Source: JAVBWO01 sp036677375 (GTDB taxonomy: Bacteria > Bacillota > Dehalobacteriia > UBA4068 > UBA4997). Taken from it: a DNA stretch of 64,000 nt. The translations under genes were made by a program, and so were the position numbers. The notes beneath the pieces are model-generated. The model made no database searches. It had not been told where the DNA came from and saw only the letters and a list, made by a program, of their open reading frames with translations. Below are positions 51,701-63,700 of this stretch, one piece after another (positions within the stretch are counted from its first letter, which is position 1; each line of letters begins with the position of its first letter). The stretch is taken from assembly GCA_036677375.1 (NCBI GenBank), contig JAVBWO010000022.1, positions 62,001 to 126,000 of the forward strand, in the 5' to 3' direction.

Positions 51701-54700
51701 AAGCCATTACCCTTCGGGTGAATGGGGAGGCGGTATCAACACCGGATACCGGAGTCGCTGGCGAGACGGTTGCGGTCTATACCATCCCCGCCGCCATTGG
51801 CGCCGGAACTTTCGAAATCGTTGCTATCGGTGTGGTTTCCGGTTTTGTGGTCGAAAAGGATATCATAGTCACGGCCGCGGTTGCCGGCATCTCGATAGAA
51901 GGAAGCCCCGCAGCTGTCAACGGCGGGGATGCGGTCACCTTCAACCTGTCCGGTTTTGGCGACAGCGAAAAGATCAAACTTTATTTGGACGGCACGGTTA
52001 TCAGCCCCTCCGAACATATCACAGCCGACGCGACGGGAGCCGCAGCATACGCCTATACCTTTTCCGCAGTTTTAAACGGCGGGATCAAGACTGTTACAGC
52101 CTACGGCCTCACTACCGGACGCACTGCCGGTATGAGCATTGCCGTGAACACCTATACACCTGGAGTAACGGTTGCGGAAACGGAACCTGCCGCCGGTGAG
52201 TCCATCACCATCCATGCTACCGGTTTTCCGGCGGGGATTGCCCTGAAGTTTTATTTAGATTCTCGGGAAATCACCAGTTCCATCGTGATTCCTTCCGGTG
52301 AAAACAGTACCGATGGGGCAGGGGCCCTCACCGCTACTTACCTGTTGGACGCTTATCTGAGCGGCGGCATCCATACCGTTAAGGTCACCAATCCCTCCGG
52401 CAACTTGAATGCCCAGACCGCTTTTACCGCTTTGGGGCGTGGCATCGTCTTTAAGGCCGTGAATGCCGCCGGAAATCCGGAAGGCAAAGGCGGTATGACC
52501 ATTACCCTTTCCGGAGATAATTTTACCGCCGGCGATGTGGCTACCATAACCTTAGACTCTGCCGTGATTTCCGGCAGCGGCATCACCGTTTTGGCGGACG
52601 GCAGTTTTACCATGCCATATGTCTTGCCCACCAGCCTGACCCACGGAAGCCATTCCTTTAAGGTGGTGACGGCAAATCACGAAGCGCAGATATCCTTTAC
52701 CGTAGATAATCAAGCGCCGGTTATGGGGGATATGGCGGTCAATAGCAGCAAGCGGCAGATCATTCTGACCTGGGATGCTTCCACCGCTACGGATATCGCC
52801 GGCTACCGCATTTACCGCAAGACTGACGGGGACTATTGTTTCATTACTACGGTGGATAAAGATACCCTTACTTTGACGCAAAATCTGAATACCGGGGGTG
52901 TGGCTTCCGAAAGCCTGGTTATGCCCGGCGTTGCCTATACCTACGGCGTCAGCGCCATAGACCGCTTGGAAAATGAGAGCGCGAAAGCAGAAGCCACGGC
53001 TCAGCTGGCAGCGGATGACGAGTCTCCCGTGATTAACGGATTCTATACCAGTGACAGCGCTTACCTGGCCAAGAATAAGAACACCGTCAGCTTAAGCGCC
53101 AGCGATGATCAGCACATTGTCAGTTTCCGTTTGGAGTTGGCACCTGTCAGCAGTGACAATGTCATTGGTACTTACAGCCTGCTTTGGCAAAAAGCCCCGA
53201 CGGAATCAACTTATCAGACGGGTTATTTCTATGAAACCTATGCCATTACAACAGAGGATTTCAGCGGTTATCCCGACGGGTGTTATTCTTTAGCCTTTAC
53301 CGTTATCGATCTTACTGGCAAAACCAACCGCATGGCCCGGCAGTATATCATCGACAATACCAATCCTGCTGTTCCCTTACAGGTGGCGGCCCAAAGCGGC
53401 GCCGGCACGGTGACCCTTTCCTGGCAGCCGGGGATGGAGCCGGGAAATATTGCTACCGCTTCTCCTGTTACATCCTATAAAGTCTTTATGGGAGCCTCGA
53501 CGGATAGTCTGACTTTGAAAACCACGGTCAATAATGCCGTAAGCGTCGTCATTCCTGTGGAGTTGGTGGATACTGATTATTATTTCGCGGTTTCGGCTGT
53601 GGATAAAGCGGGCAATGAGAGCGTCCAAAGCGGCGTCGTCTCCGCCCGGGCTATCACCGATACCACGATCCCCACCGTTACTTATCTCTATCCCGGCGAA
53701 GGTTACCGCAGCGCCTGGCAAACGGTTTGGCTGACTGCGACTGGCCAAGATAATTATAAAGTGAAATATTTCCATTTCAGCTATAAAACGGCAGGCGGCA
53801 GCGATATCGCCATTGCGACGGTGAATGCGCCTGACGCTCAGGTTGGGGCGGCGCAGACCGCTTACTATTCCTGGCAAACGGAGGGTCTTTCCGGTAATTA
53901 TATCCTGCAAGTACAGGCGGAGGATTTTAACGGCAACCGTTCCGCCGTTTATGCCGTGAATATCGCTTTGGATAAGACGGCTCCTGCCATCCCGCAGAAT
54001 ATTGCCGCCGCCGCCATTTCCGGTGGCGTGCGGGTCACCTGGAGCGCCGTCGCAGACAGCGACTTATCTTCTTATGTGATCTACCGGCAGACGGAAGAAG
54101 GCGGCGGCTTCAGCGCCATCGGCACAGCAAGCAAGACTGAGACGCAATATGTGGATTATACCGCAGAAGCCGGGGTGACTTATCTCTATACCGTGACTTC
54201 CCGGGACGATCTCTGGAATGAAAGCTTGAAGGGTGCTTCCGCCTCCGTCAGCACCATTGGCTACCAACCGGTCTTTACCGCTCCTGCGGCTGGCACCGAG
54301 ATCCGGGCCGGTGAGGTTTTGACCATCAGCGCTAGCGGTTTCCGGCCTTATGAGCGCCTGCACTTCTCTTTGGATGACAATGGGACGCCTACTTTGTACC
54401 AATGGGCGGACAGTCAAGGGAATATTACTTTTACATGGCGTTATGTGGTAAATACGATGGCAGGGGCGCATACGCTACACTTGGCGGGGGAAACCAGCGG
54501 TGCTGCGGCCAGTGTGGCTGTGACCACGGTGGTGGATAGTCTTTTGCCTGCTTCGGAAACCATAACTGCCATCAATAACGGCATCCTTTCCGTTTTGGTA
54601 AGCTTCAGCGCGGTGAGCGGCGCGGCCACCTATCAGATTTACCGCAACGATCTGGGAGATACCCCTTTGGCTACCGGCGTCAAGACTTTGAGCTACACCG

Positions 54701-57700
54701 ACCTGACGGTAAAGAATAACACGACCTATATCTATACCGTGAAAGCGGTGGACAGCTACGGTAATACCGGCGCGGCTTCTTCCGCTACTGCCGAGATCGA
54801 TCCGGAAGACGATTTGACCGCTCCTGTGATTGGCGCCTTTACCGCGGAACGAGACGGCAGGGATCTCATTCATTACTATGTGCTTTCTTCCGATGAGGTA
54901 GGGGTTAAGGAAATCAATTTCCAATATCAACCCGCCGGCGGTAGTAATATTTTAATGAATCCGGCGCCTATTGCCGTTACCGGCGGCAGCAGAGGCAAAA
55001 GTGCCGTAACCTCTTATGCCTGGGATACCAGTGGGCTGAGTTTGGCGGATGGGGAATACCTGATCACCGCTGATGTCTATGACACCTCCGGCAATATGGC
55101 TGAAGAAACTCTGACTCTTACCATCAGAAGCACCAAACCGCAGGCGCCTCAAGGCCTTACCGCCACCCCCGGTGCTATGCGGATCAAGCTGGCCTGGACC
55201 AAATGTACCGAAGCCAAGTTCTACTCCATCTATAAAAACGGCGGCATTACGCCTTTTATTACCACCACTTTAACTGCCTATACCGATTTTGAGGTGGCGG
55301 TGGGGAATACCTATTCTTATACGGTGACTGTGACCGATGTCTACGGGCTGGAGAGCGATCCCTCGGCGGCTACCCCAGGCGTCAGTCCTTTGGCCGATAC
55401 GGAAGCTCCGGTGGTCAACGGCTTCAGTCCGGCGGCAGGCTCTTCCCTGCGCGGTGAAAATTATATCAATATTTTCGCCACCGATAATGTAAAGGTCACA
55501 AAGATCCAGTTGCTGCAGGCCGATCCGGCGGGCAGTATCACCCTTTTGGACAGCAAATATACTTTAATCGGGGAGAATGCAGCCGGGGTGCTTCTTTTGA
55601 ATACCTTGGACGCTGCATACCATGACGGCGCGCAGGAGTTTCTGGCGGCGGCTTATGACCAGTCCGGTAACTGCGGTACCAAAAAGGTGACTTTCCTCCT
55701 GGATAATACAGCGCCTCCCACGCCTCAACTGACCGTAAAACCGGGTGAACTGAGTACGGTTTTGAGCTTGGTACCAGGCGGCGGCGTACAGGATTTCTCG
55801 CACTACAATATTTATAAGAGCAGCGTATCAGGAGGTGCTTTTGTCCTTCTTACCACACTGACTCAAAACCAATATACCGATAAACAGGTAAGCTCTGCGG
55901 CAGCAAGCTACTATAAAGCGACTGCTGTCGATATTCTAGGCAATGAGAGCGCTCCCACGGCGGAAATTTCCTGCGCTGCCGGCAAAGACAGCACCGCACC
56001 GGTGGTGACTCTCTTAGAACCTAATACCGTAACGCCTCTTCGCGCCAGTGTGACCCTGAAAGCGGAAGCTACCGACAATGTGGCGGTCACCGCTTATACC
56101 TTCCGTTTCCGGCCTTTGGCATCAGACGGCGTAACGGCTACCGGAGCCTGGCAAGAGATTACGCGTGTCACCGGCGCTACGGTCAGCTATCCCTGGAATA
56201 CGGTAGCGGAGTCCGGCGGCGTGCAGAATAGTCCGGACGGTTTATATCAGGTGGAAGTCACCGCTTGGGATGCAGCCGGCAATGGCGGTACCAAAAGCGG
56301 GGTCTATGTCATTGCCAATGATCCGCCGTCGCCCCCCACCGGTTTGACCGTATATGCTGGGGAGTGGCAACTGGTGCTTGGCTTTGAGCCGGTGAACCGG
56401 GCGGATTTTGACCATTATGTCATTTACCGCAAGGGCAAGATCTATCATGAAGCGACCCAGAGCTACGATACCGAAGCCGATTGGACCAAGATCGTAGCAT
56501 CCACTGCCTCCAATTTCTATATCGACAGGGGGCGTGACCCGCAGAATTTCTATGCCTATAAGGTAACGGTGGTCAATGATCTGGGCCGGGAAAGTGTGGG
56601 CGCCGAGACGGATTTCGTCAAAGCCAAACAGCAAACCAGCGCGCCTTTGGTACGTAGTCTGAAGCCTGACGTCCTGTATTTTAACGGCAGCCTGGAATTG
56701 GAAGCCTTGATCGAGGACAGCGTGGGCGTCACTGGTGCGACCTATGAATATACCTTTATAACCAGCCCGGACGGAAGCATCGCGCCGGGTGCCACTTGGA
56801 CGCCTATCACCACCTTGACCGGTGATGATATCACCAGAAAGCGGGTCAATACCACAGGCCTTGATGATCTTACCGGTATCCCGGAATATGAAGAGGACCT
56901 GTATGTGGCAGCCTATACCTGGACCTTGCCACAGGGCACGCAAAACGGTCTCTACGGTGTCCGTATCACCGCAGCCAATCAAAGCGGCAGCGGCAATACG
57001 GCAAGCCTCATTCGGAAATATACTTTGGATACGGTGAAGCCGGAGGCGCTGACCGCCGGGATTACGGTACGCGATGCCCAAAGCGGCGGCGCTGTCACCA
57101 TTACCGCTCCGGCTTTGACTGCCGGTCTGAGTTATTATAAGATTTACCGGAAGGCGGCCGGAGAAGGTCAGTTTAGCGAGATCAGCCAAAGCAAGTCCAG
57201 CACCTATACGGATACCGGCCTGCAAAACGGCGTTTCTTATACGTATCAGATCACCGTTTTGGATGAGGCGGGCAACGAAAGCAACCCTTATGAATCTCTG
57301 CCCGTTATCCCAACGGCTAAGACCAATCTCCGGATCAGCACTTTGACCGCCGACCCGGAAAATCCGGTCTTAAATCGTGCCAATACCATCACCGCCCGGT
57401 TGACCAATGCCGGTTATGCCACGGCTCATGGCCTTGTCACTTTCCGTGTGGAAGGGCAGGCGGTAGGAAGCGTTCCTGTCAGCCTGACTCCCAACGGCAC
57501 TGGTAACGCCGCTATTTCGTGGACACCTACCGCCGCCGTTGCCATTACTGCCACGGTGGAACTGACCGACTCAAGCCAGGATCTGAACGTCGATCCGGAA
57601 AAGAAGAGCGCTACCGCCAACTTTACTTTTAACCAGGCGCCGGTGGCCGTTTTAGGCATGGGCGGCATCACCCAGATCAATACCGGAGAAAGCGTTGCCT

Positions 57701-60700
57701 TTACCGCTGCGGCTTCCTCAGACGACGCCGGCATCAGCGACTACAAATGGGAATTTGGCGACGGCAAATCCCTGACTGGGAAAACGGTAAGCTATGCTTA
57801 TTCCCTGCCGGGCATCTATACGGTAAAACTTACCGTCACTGACAATTTGGGCGCCAAGACCGTAGCGCAAGCGGTCATCACCGTTTTGGATAACCGTCCT
57901 GACCTTTATGTGTCGGAGATCACCTGCTCGCCGGAAAATCCGGTGGTGGGGGACGTGGTGACCATTAACGCCAAGATTGGTAACCAGGGCAAAGGCGACA
58001 GCGCCCTTGGCTTCCTCACGGGTTTTTATATTGACAACCAATATATGGGTTATGTGAAAGTAACGGAAAATATCCCGGTGGGCTCCTTCCATGATGTCAA
58101 ATTCACTTGGGTGGCTACGCGAGGAAACCATATCGTTACCGCCTTGGCCAACGACATCTTGGATAATCTCAAAGAAACCGATAAAACCAACAATTCCCTG
58201 ACCAAGAATCTTTCTTCTACCCAGGTTGATTTTGCCGATCTCACAGTAACGGCGTTGACCTGGCAACCTAACGATAAAACGGCCTTCAACAGTGAAGAGC
58301 CCTTTCAATATCAGGCGACTGTGACCAACAGCGGTACGGCGGACGCCGACAGCAGTTTCTATGTGTCCTTATACTTAGATGGCGTCTTTGTTGCCAGAAA
58401 AACCATTAACCGTCTGAATATAGGATCCACCGAAACGGTGAGCTTTGATGTGAAGCCTTTGGCGGGCGCTCATACCGTGACGGTAGGAGCCGACGACAAT
58501 AAGCCTGTCATTTTGGAGCTGGATAAGAACAATAACAGCTTCACGGTGCAGACACCGGAATTCAGCGTGGAGTATCCCGATATCGTCATCGGCGCCATTA
58601 GCAGAACGCCGGCGGAGACTCAATTCGCCCAAGGCACCGAAATCACCTTTACGACCAATATCACCAACTATTCTGCCGTTGCCATCCGGAATACTTTCAA
58701 AGTCACCATGGCGATGGACGGCACGGTCTTCAAGACCGTGACCATCTCCGGCTTGAATGCTGGGGAAAGCAAAGAGATCTCCGGCCGCTGGCCCGCCCAA
58801 GAAAAAACAGCGGCGGCGGGAACTGCGGTGACGCCGTATACTCTGACGGTGACCGTAGACCCGGATAAAGCCGTCCTGCCCGCCGGTACCAGTGTGTTCA
58901 AAGAAGAGGTGCTGCCTCAATTCAAGATCATCTATCCCAATCTTAATATTACTACCGTCAACTGGTCGCCGCTGGACTTGAGCTACGGAAAGCCGGTGAC
59001 TTTTACCGCCTCGGTAGGCAACGAGAGCTTAGCGACCATCTATAACCGTTTCACCGTAGGGCTCTATATGCGGCAGTACCGCGATTTGTCGGTGCCCGGT
59101 ACGACGACGGCTCCCTGGAAACAGGTGGCAGGTTATGCCGTACAGGGTCTGAGAGGCTACAGCACCGCTTTTGTACCGCTGACGTATACGCCGGAAGCTT
59201 CCGGCGACTACGAATTCCGTATCGTAGCCGATTCCTTCGGCGATGTCAAGCAACAGCCTGTCTCGGATGACAATGTGAAAAAACGGGTCTGGGATATTGG
59301 CAAACTGACGGTGGGAGACAGCCTGGTTATGGTGGCGACACCCAATCAAAAGCAGGCGGATGAAGACTTTCTGGCGGTGCTTTATGCCGCAAGCAGTCAG
59401 GTTATCCCCATTACCGCCAAATTCTATCATTCTTCCAATCCCGGAACGCCTTTGGGCGGCGAAGGCTCCGATATCACCGCCAGTTATACTTTGCAAAAAG
59501 GTACGCAGGTGATAAGCTCAGGCGCGCTGCAATATGATGTGGCAAGCGGCAGCTACCTTCGGGATATTCCCATTGTGGCTTTGGACAGCGGCGTTTATAT
59601 CCTTACCATTGAAGGCGGAAACGGTGTGGAGAACTTGACCAGCACGGTCAATGTGAAGGTGGTGGAGGACTTTATCGCTACCGTCTCCACCGATAAGGCT
59701 AGCTATAATTTGAACGAGGGGGTTTATATCAGCGGACGTTTTGCTTACAGAGACGGCACGCCTTTGGCCAATGAAACGGTGGTTCTGGATCTGATGCTTC
59801 TGCCGATGTTAAAAGACCCTCGCATGGGACGGGACGCCAAAGGCAACGAGATCGTTCTGCGTTATCAGGGAGAGCATATCCGTTTCTTGAAGACCGATGA
59901 TAACGGTAATTTTGAATATACCTTCTATCCAGTGGCTGGCGAAGCCGGGGAGTGGGAGTTGAGCGTTTTCGCCTATCAGCGCCTATTGGGCAATGCGGCG
60001 GAAGGGGGCTTCACGGTATGGGGCATGACGGCGGAACCCTCCAATCTCATCATTGCCGCCGGCAAAAACTCCTCCTTCAGTAAGACCATCAATATCAAAA
60101 ATGCCGCTTATGCCGGCGATAACAGCTTGAATATCACCAGCGCGGTCTTGAATCCCGTAGGGGATACCGGCAATGTGGTGGCAACCTTAGATGCTTCTCA
60201 TCTCACCGGCGCTTTAGCCCCTAAAGGCATTATGCCCGCTATTATCAACTTTACCGCGCCCATTGACGCTCCTGACACGGTCAGCTACGAGCTGGTTGTC
60301 GCAAGCGCTCAGGGGGCGGTGGCCAGAAGCGCTATCAAGCTGAATCTACGTCCGGCGACGCCTATTCCCGTCACCGACCCCAAAGGAATGATGGTGGGGA
60401 TGAATCCAGGCACCACCTTGGTGAAGACGGTGAAGATCACCAATAAAGGCCTGGGCAATTTCCAAGGCATCCGCCTGGAACAGCCGGCGACTTTACCTTG
60501 GATCACGGCGGCCAATTTAGGCAAGGTCAATCTGGCGCCGGGTGAATCCACTACTTTTGATATTACTTTCGCACCGGGCGAAACCACTGCTCTGGGGCAA
60601 TATCAAGACCGGCTGGTCGTTACCAACGGTTCTTATTCGGCGGTGGTAACGGTGGCGGCGGAACTTTCCAGCGCCAACCGGGGTAATGTTACTTTTAATG

Positions 60701-63700
60701 TTTTAGACGATACCGGCAGCCGGGTGGCGGGGGCCGAAGTCATCTTGGTCAGCAAGGAAAGCTATGTCCATTCCGTAAACGGCGTAGAGCAAACCTATTA
60801 TGAGAATTTCAGCGGCTATACCGACGTCAACGGTGTTCTGACGCTCTCCGATAAGCCTTTGGGCGATTACAAATACACCATCAATGCCAGCGGGCGTAAG
60901 AAACTGACTGGGGAATGCAGCATCATGCCCGGCACGGAGCTTGCCGCCATCGAAGTCACCATGGAGAGCCTGCCGGTGCAGATTGAGTGGACGGTAACGC
61001 CTACCACCATCGAGGATAAATACGAGGTCAAGCTGGAACTGGTTTTTGGAGCCAATATCCCGACGCCTTCCTTTGGCTTTGTACCGCCGTGGGTCAATAT
61101 CCCCAAGCAAGTGGATTCCGCCATGATCGTGGAAGCTACGGTAATCAATACTGGTCTGGTGGCCTTAACGGACGTCACCGCCAATATCGTGCGGCAAAAT
61201 ACCACTGACAAAGGCATCAGCATCGTGGGCGGCGGCTATTTGGGAGAGATCCCCGCCCATGGCAGCGTCAGAATCCAGCTGGAGGTACAGCCCGGTTATT
61301 ATAACCTGGTATACCAGAATTCACCCAACTATATCCAATTTAAAGCCAATTATGTCAGCTTTGATCCCGATACAGGCCTGCCGGAAAATCCGGCTAAGAT
61401 GATCAACGCCAAACTGCCTCTTTATAATCCCAGTGTCACGGCGGTCAGCGTCACGGTACAGCCTCCGGACGGCGGTACAGTGACTCAGGAAGAATTTAAG
61501 ATGCCGGAAGGTCAGATGGAAGAAATGGATTACCTCTTGCCACCCGATGACAGCGGTGAGGAAGAGGAGCCTGGCGAAGGCAACAATACTTATGAAATCA
61601 TCAAGCTGTCATTAAGCCAGGAGGCGACCTTGGAGCGGCAGGCCTTTGACGCTACTTTAAAGATCTCCAACGGTTATCCTACCTATGCTCTGCAAAACCT
61701 TCTGGTCAAGGTGATGGTGACGGACGAAGACGGCAACGATGTGACGAATCAGACCTTTGTTATCCCTTTGGAAGGAGCGTCGGCTCTGGACGGTTCCGGT
61801 TCTTTGGCTCCCGGTAAATCCTTGACCGGAAGGTGGCAGATCATTCCCGGCAATGGTCTGGGCGGCGAGGATGAGGCAGGCAAAGTTTACTATGCCAAGG
61901 CTTTGGTTTCCTACTATGTTAACGGTAATCTGGTGGAGACCTCCACGGAGGGCGTTCCAATTACCATCAAACCGCAGCCCCAGATCACCTTAAATTATTA
62001 TGTGCCGCACAAAGTACTCTCCGGTGTGCCCTTTAAGATTGGGGTAACGGCGGTAAATACCGGCTTCGGTACGGCCAATAACTTGACCATTGATTCCGGC
62101 AAGTTGGATATTACCACCAATCAGGCGGGACTTCTGACGGAATTTGAAGTCATTGGCGGTTCCTTCGGCAGCAGCGCCGACGGTAGCTTTAAGATCTCCC
62201 TGGGCGATATTGCCCCGCAAGGTAGCGTCAGCGGTTACTGGTTGGTGCGCTGGAAGATGTACCAGGACGACGAGAGCAGCAAGCCTTATGAGGGCGAGTT
62301 CCGGCAATTTACCGCCACTTTGACCCATAAAGACTATCTGGGGGTGCAACTTAATCCGCTGATCGTAGCGGTGAATACCGCCATCATCGGCAAAGACGGC
62401 GTCTTAGCCGATGAGACTGGAGAAGAAGGCGGCTTGACTTTGATCAATGAGGGAGCCACCGCATTCCCCAATTATCTGATGAACCTGGCCAGCGGTCTGC
62501 GTACCGCCATCCACGTACCGGATACCGTTTCCGTGATTCAGACACTTTCCGATGAGAACAGTGTTCTGAAGCTGGAAGTGCCCGCGCCTCCCTTTACTTT
62601 CGGAGAGAGCAGCACCCGCTACCAGGTGATCATGTATCCCGATCAGCGGCCCGGCAGCGGTATTGCCGCAGTGAAACGCACCGTGAAGGAAAGCCAGGCC
62701 GGACCGGAAAGCGGCGAGGTGACCTTAAGCAGTAACAATTACTGGCGTGATTTCGGCTATGTTTATATCATCGATGAGATCCCCAAAACAGGGGAGGCTC
62801 CCGACCAGATCTTCAGCCCTTATGTCTGCTACGCGGTGACATATGGCGCCGGCGTTACTTTAAGCAGCGCGGAATACGGGCGTACTACCTATACCACGGA
62901 TGATAATGGCGAAGTTACCGAAAAAACCGTTTATTATGATATTGGCATCCAGCCCAATGCAGGGGACAGTATTCCCGTCCGGGCCACTATCACAAACGGC
63001 GGCGAGGAGAGCGTTACCGGCACGGTAAAATTCGAAGCGCAACGCGGTGAAGAAATCCGGGAAATCGGTACCGCCGACTTTACCCTCCTGCCTTATGAGG
63101 AAAGCATCTTAGTACCAAACGCTTTATTCGATACGGTAGCGGAGACTCAGGCGGTGGCAGAACAACCCGGTATACCCGCTATTCCCTATGACCCGGGCGA
63201 CAGCGGCACCTGGACTCTCCGGGCCTATGTGATAGATAGTCCGCTGGTGAAAGCGGAGACTAAGCTTGTGGTCAACAGCAAGCCGGTGGCGGATACCCCT
63301 GCCATTGCTAAGGCCTATGTAGGGGAAACAGTGCATTTCGACGCTTCCAAATCCTATGATAAGGACGGCTATATCATTAGCTATATCTGGGATTTCGGTG
63401 ACGGGGAATCTGGGAGTGGCATTACAACAACTCATACCTACCTTCACGGAACCGATACCGTGCCGACCTTGACGGTGACGGACAACAACCTGTCCAGCAC
63501 CACATTGGCTTTCATGGTCACCTTGGAAGACAAACGGGCCGACCTCCAGGTGAAGGAGATCGCCTTCAGTCAGGATCCTGCTACTGCCGTTGGGGAGACC
63601 ATTCAAGTCACCGCTACCATCTTAAACCTGCAAAATAGTACGAATACGGCTGCCACGGTGGTAAGCAAGTTCTATACAGGCTTCTATGTGGATTATAAAT

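Noticed and set aside
56242..57225. Long minus-strand ORF (327 aa) and many others opposite 45730-64000
   Set aside because: They lie antisense to the continuous giant reading frame, have composition of shadow frames, no ribosome binding sites of note and no recognisable domains.
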